NCBI RefSeq assembly: GCF_037997115.1
Contig: NZ_CP150484.1
Location: 2,099,369-2,163,368 of the forward strand
From: Amycolatopsis coloradensis
Lineage (GTDB): Bacteria > Actinomycetota > Actinomycetes > Mycobacteriales > Pseudonocardiaceae
Direction of reading: 5' to 3'
DNA length: 64,000 bases
Shown piece by piece: positions 1-9,917 of the stretch (within the stretch, counting starts at the first letter, position 1; every line of letters begins with the position of its first letter). The notes below the pieces were generated by a model. It searched no databases, was not told the DNA's origin, and was given only the letters and a program-made list of their open reading frames with translations. Made by a program: the position numbers and the translations under genes.

Positions 1-779
1 AGGAAGGCCGCGTTGAACCCGAAGCCGAGGAGCCCGAGCAGGACCAGCCACGACCACATGAGCGGGAAGTCGAACGCCTGCTGGGCGTCCATCAGGGACC
101 GGCCGATGCCGTTGTAGGAGCCGACCAGTTCCGAGATCACCATCAGCAGCAAGGAGATGGACAGGCTCAGCCGCAGGCCCGCGAAGATCTTCGGCCCGGC
201 GGCGGGCAGCACGATCGAGCGGACCCAGTACGACCGGGGAGTCCGGAACGACTTCGCGGTGTCGATCTTCACCTGGTCCACCGAACGGACGCCGTCCACG
301 GTGTTGAGCAGCACCGGCCAGATCGCGCCGAAGATGATCGACCCGGTCTGCATCCCCGGCCCGAGTCCGAAAAGGACGATGAACACCGGGATCAGCGCGG
401 GCGGCGGCACCGAGCGGAAGAACGCGAACAGCGGCCCGACGTAGTCCATCCCGTGCTTGGACCGTCCCAAGAGGACACCGAGCGCGACGCCGAGGGCGCC
501 GGCCAGCAGCCAGCCGCCGAGCGTCCGGCCGAGGCTCGGCAGGACGTTGTCGAACACGGTGTCGGTGAGGAACAGCTGGGAGGCCGGACCGGTGAACCAC
601 AGTTTCACCGAGGCGGACAGGATCTCGGTCGGTGGCGGGAAGAACGGGCTTTCCGCGAGCCGGGTCGTGAGCTCCCAGATCCCGAGCAGGGCGAAGAACA
701 GCAGCCAGTTGCGGACCAGGATGCCGATGCCCCGGCCCACGCGCCTGCCGACGCGGCTGGTCAGCGTGAGGGTCGTCAC
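1..779 (-). CDS. ABC transporter permease, NitT/TauT (SsuC-like) family, 3' end outside window
   Basis: Inner-membrane permease of an importer for a sulfonate-, nitrate-, taurine- or pyrimidine-like solute. Translation from the GTG at 779 gives a short basic N-terminus, then hydrophobic segments and the BPD_transp_1 permease domain with the EAA-loop region near KIDTAKSFRTPRSYW. The C-terminus runs off the window edge, so about 259 codons are visible. The start overlaps the stop of the second permease by 3 bases (GTGA), which indicates translational coupling in one operon. The ATPase is not visible and is probably further downstream, outside the window. Family assignment is firm; the substrate cannot be told. 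Confidence 0.87.
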   Translation of the reverse strand, partial: MTTLTLTSRVGRRVGRGIGILVRNWLLFFALLGIWELTTRLAESPFFPPPTEILSASVKLWFTGPASQLFLTDTVFDNVLPSLGRTLGGWLLAGALGVALGVLLGRSKHGMDYVGPLFAFFRSVPPPALIPVFIVLFGLGPGMQTGSIIFGAIWPVLLNTVDGVRSVDQVKIDTAKSFRTPRSYWVRSIVLPAAGPKIFAGLRLSLSISLLLMVISELVGSYNGIGRSLMDAQQAFDFPLMWSWLVLLGLLGFGFNAAF

Positions 780-1546
780 GAGACCGCCTCCCGGTCGACC
801 GTGCTCCAGCGGAACGCCCGCCTGCCGATCATCTCGAGCCCGCCGTTGATGAGGAAGCCGAGCGCGCCGACCACCACGGTGCCGGCGAGCACGAGGTCGA
901 ACCTGGTGGAACCGGTGCTGGCCTGCATGATGAAGTTGCCGATGCCGAGTTTGGCACCGGCGAGGAACTCGGTACTGACCACCGCGATCAGCGCGATGTT
1001 GGCGGACAGCCGTACCCCGGTGAACACGAACGGCGCGGTATGCGGCAGCGCCACCGACGTCAGCGTCCGGAACTTGCCGGTGCCACAAGCCTTCGCGGTC
1101 TCCAGCAGGACGGGGTCGATCTCGCCGAGCGCGTAGATCGTGTTGAACATGATGGGCCACAACGACGCGTACACGGCCAGCGTGATCTTCGCTTCGGGCC
1201 CGCCGCCGATCAGCAGGAGCACCAGCGGGATCAGCGCGACGGCGGGGATCGGCCGCAGGAACTCGATGACCACCGCGGTCGCGGTGCGCAGGCCGGGGAT
1301 GCTGCCCAGCAGCAGACCGGCGGGCACGGCGATGGCGACCGCGATCAGCAGGGCGATCGCCCACGCGAGGAACGTGGCGACCAGGTCCCGGATGAACTGG
1401 GTCTCGCCGAACTGTTCGAAGATCGTCACGAGGACGACGGACGGCGGGGGGAGGAACTCTTTACGGACCAGGCCGGCCTGGACGATCACTTCCCAGACGA
1501 GGAAGAAACCGGCCAGACCGGCCAGGGCACGGAGAAGTCGTGGCAC
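776..1546 (-). CDS. ABC transporter permease, NitT/TauT (SsuC-like) family
   Basis: Second permease of the same importer, 256 aa, with about six hydrophobic segments and the cytoplasmic EAA-type loop around ETAKACGTGKFRTLTSVALPH. The reading frame stays open far upstream, but that part is antiparallel to nothing sensible and overlaps the binding-protein gene. The GTG at 1546, preceded by AAAGG, starts 8 bases after the binding-protein stop and puts the first membrane helix at the expected place. It overlaps the next permease by 4 bases. Two different permeases suggest a heterodimeric membrane domain. Confidence 0.88.
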   Translation of the reverse strand: MPRLLRALAGLAGFFLVWEVIVQAGLVRKEFLPPPSVVLVTIFEQFGETQFIRDLVATFLAWAIALLIAVAIAVPAGLLLGSIPGLRTATAVVIEFLRPIPAVALIPLVLLLIGGGPEAKITLAVYASLWPIMFNTIYALGEIDPVLLETAKACGTGKFRTLTSVALPHTAPFVFTGVRLSANIALIAVVSTEFLAGAKLGIGNFIMQASTGSTRFDLVLAGTVVVGALGFLINGGLEMIGRRAFRWSTVDREAVS

Positions 1547-1554
1547 CTTGACCT

Positions 1555-2577
1555 TTATCCAGCTTGAGGGGCGAGCATCGGAGCGGCGTCGAGCTTGGCC
1601 GTGATCACACCGGTCTGCAGCAGCAGATCCGGCACTCGCTGCAGGCGACGGGCGTCCAAGGTGGACCCGAACGTCGGCAGCGTGAGCAGTGAAGCGGTTT
1701 CGGCGTCGACCTTGGCGTACTTGACGATCATCGGTTCGATCTTGGAACGGTCGGCCGAATCGCGCACGGCCTTGGCCAGTGCGCGCTGGAACGCGGCCAG
1801 CGTCTTGGGGTTCTTGTCCACGAAGGAGCCGAGCGCGCCGAAGCCCGCCAGGGGGAAGTCCTGGGTGGCGCCGGTCGAGATGTCGACGACCGGGGTCGCG
1901 CCGACGACCTTGGAGGCCTGGGTCAGGAACGGTTCGGGCAGGTAGCCCGCGTCGACCTGGCCCGAGGAGAGCGCCGCGGCGATGTTCGGCAGCTGCATGG
2001 GCACCCACTGGACCTTGCTGGTGTCCACGCCGTGGTCCTTCATCACCGAGACGGTGAGCAGGTGCGAGGCGGTGTTCTTGTCGGTGATCGCGATCTTCTT
2101 GCCCGCGAGGTCGTTGATCGTCTTGACCGGCGAGGTCGGCACGGTGACGACCGCGTTGCTCTTGGGGCTGGCCGAAACGGAGTCGGCGACGAGCCGGATG
2201 TCGGCCGCGCCCTTGCTCTTCGCGACGAAGAACGGCATGTAGGTGGAGAATGCGATGTCGACCTCGCCACCGATCATCTTGGTCATCGCCTGCTGGCCAC
2301 TGGGGGCGTCGACCGCTTCGACCTCGAGACCTTCGGCCTTGAAGTAGCCGCCTTCCTGCGCCAGCCGCAGCGGCGCGAGGTCGACGACGGGCAGCAGGGC
2401 CACCTTGATCTTCGGCTTCTCGAGCCCGCCTTCGCCGCCGCCCGACGCCTTCGACGTGTCCTCGCCGCCGAGTGCCCCGCAGGCGCCCAACGTGGCCAGC
2501 ATGAGCGCGCTCAGGGCGACGCCGACGGCACCCCGTCCTCTACGTGCACCGTTCCTGCTCATGGCGTTTCGAAACAA
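1555..2577 (-). CDS. ABC transporter substrate-binding lipoprotein, NitT/TauT (SsuA/NMT1-like) family
   Basis: Extracytoplasmic solute receptor of 340 aa. A basic, hydrophobic signal peptide ends in the lipobox LGAC with Cys33 as the lipidation site, followed by a Ser/Gly linker and a bilobal periplasmic-binding domain (PLRLAQEGGYFKAEGLEVE is the typical first motif). The start is read as TTG at 2577, because GAGGAG lies 6 bases upstream; the ATG at 2562 would be about 20 bases from that site. It heads the operon with the two permeases (8 and 4 base spacing). About 55-60% of residues match the second binding protein just upstream by eye. Substrate unknown. Confidence 0.88.
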   Translation of the reverse strand: MFRNAMSRNGARRGRGAVGVALSALMLATLGACGALGGEDTSKASGGGEGGLEKPKIKVALLPVVDLAPLRLAQEGGYFKAEGLEVEAVDAPSGQQAMTKMIGGEVDIAFSTYMPFFVAKSKGAADIRLVADSVSASPKSNAVVTVPTSPVKTINDLAGKKIAITDKNTASHLLTVSVMKDHGVDTSKVQWVPMQLPNIAAALSSGQVDAGYLPEPFLTQASKVVGATPVVDISTGATQDFPLAGFGALGSFVDKNPKTLAAFQRALAKAVRDSADRSKIEPMIVKYAKVDAETASLLTLPTFGSTLDARRLQRVPDLLLQTGVITAKLDAAPMLAPQAG

Positions 2578-2656
2578 AGCCAGCTCCTCGGAAACAATGA
2601 ATCACCGTTGGGTTTTTTCATCCGTGTCGTGGCTTCATTCCGCCAGGCACGCGGTC

Positions 2657-2685
2657 ACCTTAGAGATTTGCCCACCTGCTCACAA
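2657..2685 (-). promoter_or_regulatory. sigma70-type promoter of first binding-protein gene
   Basis: Reading the minus strand, a -35 TTGTGA (2685-2680), a 17-base spacer and a -10 TAAGGT (2662-2657) precede the TTG start by about 80 bases. The block upstream of and including the -35 (complement of TGCTCACAATGGGTG, 2677-2691) is identical to the one upstream of the paralogous gene at 3945-3959. Confidence 0.6.
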
Positions 2686-2809
2686 TGGGTGTCGTGAGCG
2701 GGTGATCATTTTAGGCCATTCGACCGATCGCTTGATCACCCGCTTGGACAACATTACTTTCAGTGATCGAATTCCGCGTGGATGGGCAATTCGGAGTAAC
2801 CGCGAGTCA

Positions 2810-3838
2810 TCAACTCGTGGCCTGTGCCGCGATCATCGGGCCGACGTCGATCTTGCTCTGGATCGCGCCCATCTGCAGCAGCAGGTCCGGGACCCGCTGG
2901 ATGCGGCGGGGGTCCAGGGTGGACTGGAACGTCAGCAGCGTGGTCAGCGCGGCGGTGTCCTGGTCGATCTTGGCGTACTTGACCAGCAGAGGCTCGATCT
3001 TGGAGCGGTCCGCCGCGTCCCGGGTGGCCTTCTGCATGGCGCGCTGGAAGGCGGCCACGGTCTTCGGGTTCTCCGAGACGAACTTGCCGAGCGAGCCGTA
3101 GCCCGCGGTCGGGAAGTCCTGGGTGGCGCCGGTGGCCGTGTCCACGACCGGAACGGTGCCCGCCTGCTTCGCGGTCTGGGTGATGAACGGCTCGGTCAGG
3201 AAGCCGGCGTCGATGTCACCGTTCTTCAGCGCGGTCCCGACGTTCGGCAGCGGGATCGGCACCCACTGCACCTTGCTGGCGTCGACGCCGTGGTCCTTCA
3301 TGACCGATTTGGACAGCGTGTCGGACACGGTGTTCGGCGCGGTGATGCCGATCTTCTTGCCGGCCAGGTCACTGACGCTCTTCACCGAAGACGTCGGCAG
3401 GGTGACCAGCATCGTGCTCTTCGGGCCCGCGGAGGAGGCGTCCGCCACCAGCTTGATGTCGGCGGTGTTCTTGCTCATCGCGATGAAGAACGGCGTGTAG
3501 CTCGCGTACGCGATGTCGACCTCGCCGCCGATCAGCTTGGTCAGCGAGACCTGACCGGTCGCGGCTTCGATGGCCTCGACCTCGAGACCCTCGTTCTTGA
3601 AGTAGCCGCCGTCCTGGGCGAGGCGCAGCGGGGCCAGGTCGATGGTCGACATCACGGCGACCTTGATCTTGGACTTCTCGAGGTTGCCCGAGCCGCCGGA
3701 GGAGGACGAATCGTCTCCGCCGAGAAGGCCGCAGCCGCTGACCGATACCGAAACCGCGGCCGCCATCGCGAATGCGAGGGCTCCACGCCGACCCAGGCTG
3801 ACGCTCAAGGCCTTCTTCGAGCTTGCAGAGCCAAGCAA
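2810..3838 (-). CDS. ABC transporter substrate-binding lipoprotein, paralogue of the neighbouring one
   Basis: 342 aa, NitT/TauT-type receptor. The signal peptide ends in VSGC (Cys36), followed by a Ser/Gly linker and the motif PLRLAQDGGYFKNEGLEVE. Start is TTG at 3838, with AGGAG 6 bases upstream, the same unusual arrangement as in its paralogue. It is transcribed from its own promoter; a roughly 230-base gap with a second promoter separates it from the next receptor gene. Two receptors with one transporter could widen substrate range or reflect recent duplication. Substrate unknown. Confidence 0.88.
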   Translation of the reverse strand: MLGSASSKKALSVSLGRRGALAFAMAAAVSVSVSGCGLLGGDDSSSSGGSGNLEKSKIKVAVMSTIDLAPLRLAQDGGYFKNEGLEVEAIEAATGQVSLTKLIGGEVDIAYASYTPFFIAMSKNTADIKLVADASSAGPKSTMLVTLPTSSVKSVSDLAGKKIGITAPNTVSDTLSKSVMKDHGVDASKVQWVPIPLPNVGTALKNGDIDAGFLTEPFITQTAKQAGTVPVVDTATGATQDFPTAGYGSLGKFVSENPKTVAAFQRAMQKATRDAADRSKIEPLLVKYAKIDQDTAALTTLLTFQSTLDPRRIQRVPDLLLQMGAIQSKIDVGPMIAAQATS

Positions 3839-3924
3839 GTGGTGCTCCTGATCAAGGGAGGGACACGTGATGACGTGGCCTGATGTGGAATTCGGAAGTG
3901 ACTCTTTGTCTCAAGTCAGGGCTC

Positions 3925-3953
3925 ACTGTAGAGAAGACACACTGTGCTCACAA
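3925..3953 (-). promoter_or_regulatory. sigma70-type promoter of second binding-protein gene
   Basis: On the minus strand, -35 TTGTGA (3953-3948), a 17-base spacer and -10 TACAGT (3930-3925) lie about 87 bases before the TTG start. Same hexamer, same spacer and the same 15-base upstream block as at 2657-2691. Confidence 0.6.
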
Positions 3954-4185
3954 TGGGTGGTCATCCCATGATCCCAAGTGGTAACGATCACCCGAACAGG
4001 TTGTTTGTCAGAAGTGAACACAACTGGGCGTGTTCGCGCCGGGGACTTGTTGACAACTGAGCGCCCGCGGGTCAAGACCCGTCCGGGGCTTTCTCGGAGG
4101 TCTTGACCGAAGGGTTACATCTGGGCCGCCCGTTCGCTACCCTCATGCACCGGTAGTGAGGTGTGGACCACTGATGTAGTGAAAG

Positions 4186-4240
4186 AGAGTGCCTTGGATG
4201 GCCGAACGCTCTGGACCTTTCCCGAGGTGCAAGGCACTCT
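4186..4240. repeat. 11-bp perfect inverted repeat in the intergenic region before the conservon
   Basis: AGAGTGCCTTG (4186-4196) is repeated inverted as CAAGGCACTCT (4230-4240) around a 33-base spacer. It lies in the 568-base divergent region 3839-4406. It could be a leader hairpin of the conservon transcript or an operator pair. Apart from this and the promoter at 3925-3953, I see nothing certain in that region. Confidence 0.45.
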
Positions 4241-4406
4241 GTGTTGAACACGGTGAACACGTCCGTGCTTCACTGGTGCGCGCCCGCGCACTGGCGGGTT
4301 AGGCCGAACAGACCAATGGCACCGAGCAGGGTTTCGGTCAAGTGCACTTGAGAGATCGCTTCAAAGAAGACTTCCTCATTCGGATGAGTGGATACTCACG
4401 CCGTGC

Positions 4407-7400
4407 GTGTTCCTCCCGGGTGACGGGAGCGTGCGGGTAGTGGTCTCCGACAACCGGCCCAGACAGCAGCAGTACGGCCAGCTCGAGAACGGCATGTCCA
4501 AAATGGGCTTTCCCGGCCCGGATGAAGATGATGGTGGTGCGGCGGTGCCGAACGAAGACACCGCGGGGGTGGGAGGGGCCCCTGCGCGGGAAACCGGAGA
4601 CGGTCCTGGCGGGAAGGCCGGGTCGTTCCTGGGCCTGCGTAACTGGCGTCTGCGATCGAAGCTCGCGGCCGTCCTGATCATTCCGACGCTGACCGCGCTC
4701 GCGCTCGGCACGCTCCGCGTGATCGACGACAGCAGCGAAGCGGCCCGGTTCCAGGACACGGCCGACCAGGTCGCGTTCGCCGACAAGATCACCCTCGTGG
4801 TGCACGAGCTGCAGAGCGAACGCGCGCTCGCCGTCGCCAAGATCGCCTCCGGTGACCCGTCGCGCCAGAACGGTCTCGACGCGCAGATCGCCAAGGTCGA
4901 CCGCGCCGTCGACGACCTGCGTGCCTCGGCGAACCAGATCAACCCGGACGATCAGGACACGAGGGACCGCTACGCGCGTGGTCTGCAGCGGCTCGACGCC
5001 CTGCGCCCGCTGCGCGGCGCGATGAACACCTCGCTGCTGGGCGACACCCCGATCCTCATCGCCTACTCCGGCATCCTCGACTCGCTGGTCCAGCTCGGCC
5101 GCGAGGTGACCACCGCGGTGGCCAACCGCGACGTGCTCCGGCTCGGCGTCACCGTGCAGGCCATCAGTGAGAGCAAGGAGTTCATCGCCCGCGGTGACGC
5201 GGCGCTGCTGATCGCCTCCTTCCGCTCCGGCTTCCCCGGCGACCTGTTCGACCAAGCGCGTTCGGCGGTCGCGAGCGGTGACGCCTCGACGGCGGCGTTC
5301 CTCAACAACGCCAGCCCCGAACAGCGGCAGCTTTATTCGGACACCTTCTCCGGTCCCGAGGTCGACGACCGCCGCCGGATCACCACGATGGCGTTCTCGC
5401 TGCACCAGCAGAACGAGCCGCCGGCGATCGACAACGTCGCCCTCGGCAACGACAGCCGCGTCGCGCTGGACAAGCTGCGCGCGGTCGAGACCAATCTGCT
5501 CGGCCAGCTGCGGGCACAGGCCGACGGCCTGGCCACCGACGCGATCAACTCGGCCTGGATCGGCGGCGCGATCGTGCTGCTGGCGCTGCTCGCGGCGCTG
5601 TTCCTGATGCTCGTCATCGCCCGCCTGATGCTGCGCCCGCTGCGGGTGCTGCGGAAGACGGCGCTCGACGTGGCCTACACACGACTGCCGGAAACCGTGC
5701 AAGCGATCCTCGACGACCCGGACCCGGTCAACGCCTCGAAGCGGTCGGTCGAGCCGGTGCCCGTCACTTCGCGTGACGAAATCGGTGAAGTGGCGCGGTC
5801 GTTCGACGTCGTCCACGAACAGGCCGTCAAGATGGCCGCCGAGCAGGCCCTCCTGCGCGAGAACGTCAACGGCATCTTCGTGAACCTGTCCCGCCGGTCG
5901 CAGCGGCTGGTGGAACGCCAGCTGGGCGTCATCGACCGGCTCGAGGCCGACGAGCAGGACCCGGACCACTTGGCCAGCCTGTTCGAGCTCGACCACCTCG
6001 CCACGCGGCTGCGCCGAAACGGCGAAAGCCTGCTGGTGCTCTCGGGCGCCGGTCTCGCGAAGTCGGTGCCCAAGCCGGTGCCCGCCGCCGACGTCATCGG
6101 CGCCGCGGTCTCGGAGATCGAGCAGTACGCCCGGATCGAGATCGGGATCGTCCCCGAGGTCGCCGTCCAGGGCCTGACGATCCACGACCTCGTGCACGTG
6201 CTCGCGGAACTGCTGGACAACGCCACCTACTTCTCCGAGCCGGAGACGAAGGTGACCGTCCGCGCGGTGATCACCCGCAAGAAGGCGCTCGCCATCCAGG
6301 TCACCGACCACGGTGTCGGCATGACCGAGGAGCGGCTCGCCGAGGTCAACCAGCGGCTCGCCGACCCGCCGGACCTGGACGTCTCGGTGACCCGGCGGAT
6401 GGGCCTGTACGTGGTCGCGCGCCTGGCGCGCCGCCACGGCATCGAGGTCCGGCTGCGGGAGAACGAGGACATCGAGGGCGGCGTGATCGCGCGGGTCGTC
6501 GTGCCCGCCGAGCTGCTCACGCAGATGCGGCCCGGCGTGCGCAACACCCCGCCGCCGGCGAACCGCTCGGAAACGTCGATGCCTTCGATGCCGTCGGTGT
6601 CCGAGATGTCGACCTCGCTGCCGAACATCCCCGCTTCGGACCGCGGCCTGGAGATGACCCCGCCGCCGCCGTCGAAGCCCCCGGCTTCGCAACCGGTCGC
6701 GCAGCAGGGCGGGCTCGTCCCGCTCGACCAGCCGATCAGCCTCGACGACCTGGTCGCGGGCAAGAACGCGGCCGGGCCGTTCCTCAGCCCCGCGACGCCC
6801 GCCGAGGAGACCCCGGCGTGGCCGACGGCCGAAGACATCTCGCCCGCCAACGGCGACGGTGCCTCCAGTGGCACCGAGACGCAGTTCGCGTCGCTGGTGC
6901 TGCCGAAGCGGGAACCGAAGTACACCCCTGTCGAGCCGCAGAACAAGCCGGAGGACTCTTCGGACGCCGGCAAGTCGGCGCTCGAAGACGACGTGCCCAC
7001 CCGGCGGCTGCCGATCTACCAGTCGGTGCTCTCGCGCTGGTTCAGCGAAGGCGACGAGGCCGGGGGTGACAGCCCGACCACCTACACCGAGCCGGTCGAG
7101 TCCGACACCGCCGCGCGGACCCGTAACGGTGACGCCGAAGTGGAGGAACCCGCCGTCGGGGACACTGGAGACACTTCCGGAGAGGCATTGCCCACTCGGA
7201 CACCGCGGAGTGTTCCGCCGGAGACGGTGCTCCAGGACAATGGCTGGCGCAGCGCGTCGGACGACGGCTGGCAGGCGGCGCAGGTCCTGTACGAAGACCG
7301 GAACGACGAGATCACCCCGGCGGGCCTGCCCAAACGGGTGCCGAACCAGTACCTCGTCCCCGGCTCGATCGGCGGGAACGAGCCGAAGAAGGAAGACTCG

Positions 7401-7610
7401 TTCGCCGACAAGACCTCCGGAATGCCGGGAACGGGTGCGATCGCCCGCTCGGCGACGGCGGCGCGGAGTCGGATGGCAAGCTTCCAGAAGGGCTACACGT
7501 CGGGACGGCACGCGTTGAAGGAACGCCCGCTCGATGCGCTGGATGACAACGGCGTTCCGGTGACTGGCAGGGGTGCGGGTTCCCCTGCCGATGACAGCAG
7601 TAAGGAGTGA
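4407..7610 (+). CDS. conservon sensor histidine kinase with nitrate/nitrite-sensor (NIT) domain, CvnA-type
   Basis: 1067-aa membrane sensor kinase. Order: disordered N-terminus; helix near residues 82-102; an extracytoplasmic NIT-type helical sensor (about 115-370); a second helix near 380-405; HAMP-like linker; a kinase core whose ATPase N-box ELLDNATYF starts near residue 601 and G-box DHGVGM near 634; then about 350 residues of Pro/Ser-rich disorder. It is the first gene of a four-gene conservon, where such kinases signal through a roadblock protein, a DUF742 protein and a small GTPase. The start is uncertain: GTG 4407 is used, but ATG 4494 is possible. Confidence 0.88.
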   Translation: MFLPGDGSVRVVVSDNRPRQQQYGQLENGMSKMGFPGPDEDDGGAAVPNEDTAGVGGAPARETGDGPGGKAGSFLGLRNWRLRSKLAAVLIIPTLTALALGTLRVIDDSSEAARFQDTADQVAFADKITLVVHELQSERALAVAKIASGDPSRQNGLDAQIAKVDRAVDDLRASANQINPDDQDTRDRYARGLQRLDALRPLRGAMNTSLLGDTPILIAYSGILDSLVQLGREVTTAVANRDVLRLGVTVQAISESKEFIARGDAALLIASFRSGFPGDLFDQARSAVASGDASTAAFLNNASPEQRQLYSDTFSGPEVDDRRRITTMAFSLHQQNEPPAIDNVALGNDSRVALDKLRAVETNLLGQLRAQADGLATDAINSAWIGGAIVLLALLAALFLMLVIARLMLRPLRVLRKTALDVAYTRLPETVQAILDDPDPVNASKRSVEPVPVTSRDEIGEVARSFDVVHEQAVKMAAEQALLRENVNGIFVNLSRRSQRLVERQLGVIDRLEADEQDPDHLASLFELDHLATRLRRNGESLLVLSGAGLAKSVPKPVPAADVIGAAVSEIEQYARIEIGIVPEVAVQGLTIHDLVHVLAELLDNATYFSEPETKVTVRAVITRKKALAIQVTDHGVGMTEERLAEVNQRLADPPDLDVSVTRRMGLYVVARLARRHGIEVRLRENEDIEGGVIARVVVPAELLTQMRPGVRNTPPPANRSETSMPSMPSVSEMSTSLPNIPASDRGLEMTPPPPSKPPASQPVAQQGGLVPLDQPISLDDLVAGKNAAGPFLSPATPAEETPAWPTAEDISPANGDGASSGTETQFASLVLPKREPKYTPVEPQNKPEDSSDAGKSALEDDVPTRRLPIYQSVLSRWFSEGDEAGGDSPTTYTEPVESDTAARTRNGDAEVEEPAVGDTGDTSGEALPTRTPRSVPPETVLQDNGWRSASDDGWQAAQVLYEDRNDEITPAGLPKRVPNQYLVPGSIGGNEPKKEDSFADKTSGMPGTGAIARSATAARSRMASFQKGYTSGRHALKERPLDALDDNGVPVTGRGAGSPADDSSKE

Positions 7611-7612
7611 CA

Positions 7613-8089
7613 GTGACACGGGCGGGTGCGATGCAGCCGGGTAATCCGGCGCAGCCTGGCGGCCAGGCGCAGGGTAAAGGACACACGAGCAGCTTTGCCT
7701 GGCTGATCACGGATTTCGTGCACCGGGTCCCGGGCGCGGCGCATGCCGTGGTGGTGTCGGCGGACGGGTTGCTGCTGGCCTCCTCGAAGGGACTTCCCAA
7801 GGACAGGGCCGATCAGCTGGCCGCCGTCGCGTCGGGGCTCACGAGCCTCGCCCGCGGTGCGGCGAAGGTGTTCGAAGGTGGCACGGTCGCGCAGACGGTG
7901 GTCGAGATGGCCAACGGCTTCCTCTTCCTGATGTCGGTGTCCGACGGGTCGTGCCTGGCGGTCCTCGGCTCGCCGGAGAGCGACATCGGCCTGGTCGTCT
8001 ACGAGATGACCCTGCTGGTGGAACGGGTGGGGCAACAGCTGACACCGGAGATGCGCGCGCAGCTGCAGGGCGCGTCGGTCCGCCGCTGA
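7613..8089 (+). CDS. roadblock/LC7 domain protein, CvnB-type
   Basis: 158-aa cytoplasmic roadblock/LC7 protein, a family that regulates small GTPases, here partnering with the conservon GTPase. After about 25 flexible residues comes the compact alpha/beta domain ([39 protein letters not shown]). The GTG at 7607 lies inside the ribosome site AAGGAG (7602-7607), so the GTG at 7613, five bases after it, is taken as the start. It follows the kinase stop by 2 bases. The copy at 9918 is clearly homologous. Confidence 0.9.
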   Translation: MTRAGAMQPGNPAQPGGQAQGKGHTSSFAWLITDFVHRVPGAAHAVVVSADGLLLASSKGLPKDRADQLAAVASGLTSLARGAAKVFEGGTVAQTVVEMANGFLFLMSVSDGSCLAVLGSPESDIGLVVYEMTLLVERVGQQLTPEMRAQLQGASVRR

Positions 8090-8114
8090 GCGACCGGGAA
8101 CCGAGGAGAATGCC

Positions 8115-8900
8115 GTGGACGACGGGCGCTTGAGGGGCGATGGCCGGCTCGGTGACGACTTCTCCGGCGGGTGGTCGGAACGTGACGACGGCCGGGAGGA
8201 CTGGACGTCCTTCCGGGACCGGGTCGACCGCGAATGGCGATCGCGGCGGGCACAGGGGTCGGACAACGACCCTGTCTCCCCGGACGAGGCCTCCCGCTGG
8301 CTGACCGATTCGAACGCGGGTCAGGGACCCGCCGATTTCAGCGTTTCGGACTACCGGGAACGCCTCCTCGGCGGCCCCGGGGCGGAACTGTTCGGTGGTG
8401 GCAGCGGTCCGCTGTACGACTCGGGCGAGTTCGCCAAGTTCTCCTTCGACAAAGAGGAGGAGCGCCGGGCGGCGGCGGCCGCCGCCGACCCGCTCGCCGC
8501 GGCACTGCCGCAGCAGGCGCAGAACGAGTACGTCGACGAGCAGTACACCACCGACGTCGAATCCTCCGGCCTGGTCCGGCCGTACTTCCGCACGCGGGGC
8601 CGGACCAAGCCGACGTACGACCTTGCCATCGAGGCGTTGATCTCGACCAGCGAACAGGGACGTGTGCTCGACCGGGTACGCGTCCCCGAACACCGGTCGA
8701 TCTGCGACCTTTGCCTGGACACCCGGTCCGTCGCCGAAGTCGCGGCGCTGCTGCGCCTGCCGCTCGGCGTGGTCCGGGTGCTGATCGGAGACGTGGCCGG
8801 CCTCGGTCTGGTCCTGGTGCACACCGCCAGCCAGAACGTGGGTGACCGGCCGAGTATCGAGTTCATGGAGAGGGTGCTCAGTGGGCTTCGGAGAATTTGA
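8115..8900 (+). CDS. DUF742 family protein, CvnC-type
   Basis: 261 aa. A long acidic, disordered N-terminal half (about 150 residues) precedes a DUF742 domain that looks like a winged helix: SGLVRPYFRTRGRT, then ICDLCLDTRSVAEVAALLRLPLGVVRVLIGDVAGLGLV. DUF742 proteins are constant members of conservons, and their exact role is unclear. Start GTG 8115 has GAGGAG 6 bases upstream. The 3' end overlaps the GTPase gene by 20 bases, so the two are translationally coupled. Confidence 0.88.
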   Translation: MDDGRLRGDGRLGDDFSGGWSERDDGREDWTSFRDRVDREWRSRRAQGSDNDPVSPDEASRWLTDSNAGQGPADFSVSDYRERLLGGPGAELFGGGSGPLYDSGEFAKFSFDKEEERRAAAAAADPLAAALPQQAQNEYVDEQYTTDVESSGLVRPYFRTRGRTKPTYDLAIEALISTSEQGRVLDRVRVPEHRSICDLCLDTRSVAEVAALLRLPLGVVRVLIGDVAGLGLVLVHTASQNVGDRPSIEFMERVLSGLRRI

Positions 8901-9489
8901 CTCCGACGCGAATGCGCCGCAGGTGACCGGACCGACTTCGTCGGCCAAGATCGTGGTCGCTGGCGGATTCGGCTCGGGGAAGACCACGCTGGTCGGAGCG
9001 GTTTCGGAGATCGATCCGCTGACCACCGAGGCCATGATGACCGAGGCCAGTACCGGCGTCGACGACAATTCGGCCACCCCGAACAAGTCGACGACGACCG
9101 TGGCCATGGACTTCGGGCGGATTTCGCTGGACTCGGACCTGGTGCTGTACGTGTTCGGTACGCCGGGCCAGCACCGGTTCTGGTTCATGTGGGACGACCT
9201 CGCGGTCGGTGCCATCGGGGCCGTCGTGCTGGTCGACACGCGGCGGCTCGCCGACGCGTTCCCGTCGATCGACTTCTTCGAGAACCGGAAGCTGCCGTAC
9301 GTCGTGGCGATCAACTGCTTCGACCGGCTGCTGCACCACCAGATCGAGGACGTCCGGCACGCGCTGACGATCTCCCCGTCCGTGCCGATCATGGCCTGTG
9401 ACGCCCGGGAACGTGAGTCCGCCAAGCAGGTGTTGATCTCGGTCGTGCAGCACGCCATCGCACACGATTCGGCGTTGCGCGCGGGGTAA
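8881..9489 (+). CDS. small GTP-binding protein of the conservon, CvnD-type
   Basis: 202-aa Ras-like/ATP-GTP-binding protein, last gene of the conservon. P-loop GGFGSGKT spans residues 28-35. The switch II motif is FGTPGQHRFW, and the base-recognition motif reads NCFD instead of NKxD, which is usual for this family. Start GTG 8881 lies within the end of the DUF742 gene, behind GAGAGG; the frame upstream only duplicates that gene's codons. Probably a GTPase switch controlled by the roadblock partner. Confidence 0.9.
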   Translation: MGFGEFDSDANAPQVTGPTSSAKIVVAGGFGSGKTTLVGAVSEIDPLTTEAMMTEASTGVDDNSATPNKSTTTVAMDFGRISLDSDLVLYVFGTPGQHRFWFMWDDLAVGAIGAVVLVDTRRLADAFPSIDFFENRKLPYVVAINCFDRLLHHQIEDVRHALTISPSVPIMACDARERESAKQVLISVVQHAIAHDSALRAG

Positions 9490-9701
9490 AAGGGACGAAA
9501 GCCCGGAGCGGATGCGGCCGTTGGAGTGAACTCGGCAGGCTTCACCCGCTTCGGGGAGTGGCGTCACCAGCCGGATCGACCGCAGGGCGACCCCTTTCAC
9601 GCGATCCGGCGCCGGCGCCACCCGTTCGAGCGGCCGTAACGCCGATGACCTGCGCGGACACCGGTTCACCCCTGGTCGCACCCGGCCACCACGGGGTGAC
9701 C

Positions 9702-9720
9702 CACGAATGCGTGGTTCGTG
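9702..9720. promoter_or_regulatory. short inverted repeat in the spacer between the two conservons
   Basis: CACGAA (9702-9707) and TTCGTG (9715-9720) form a perfect 6-bp inverted repeat with a 7-base spacer, about 200 bases before the second roadblock gene. It has operator-like geometry. The rest of the 428-base spacer 9490-9917 contains no gene or clear promoter that I can defend. Confidence 0.25.
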
Positions 9721-9917
9721 ATGGGTCGACGCGGTGAGCGGCTGGACGTTTACATTCGGTTAACTCCGGTGGCCGGGTGGCGGACTCGACACGATCGACG
9801 GGACGAATACGCTGGGTGGAGGCGTCTTTCGGCTCGACGGTACCGGGATCGGTGCAGGTCGGCGGGAGACGCCCGGACCACGCCGCCCAGGTGGTCTTGA
9901 GCAGCGAGGAGGGACTT

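Noticed and set aside
776..2008. 410-aa version of the second permease
   Set aside because: The first 154 residues overlap the binding-protein gene and are low-complexity; the GTG at 1546 fits the family.
2657..3959. TPP riboswitch for an HMP-type importer
   Set aside because: No THI-box motif is visible upstream of either binding-protein gene; the substrate is left open.
4338..7619. 1093-aa open frame on the minus strand opposite the sensor kinase
   Set aside because: It is the antisense shadow of a well-supported kinase gene, arginine- and histidine-rich with no domain and no ribosome site.
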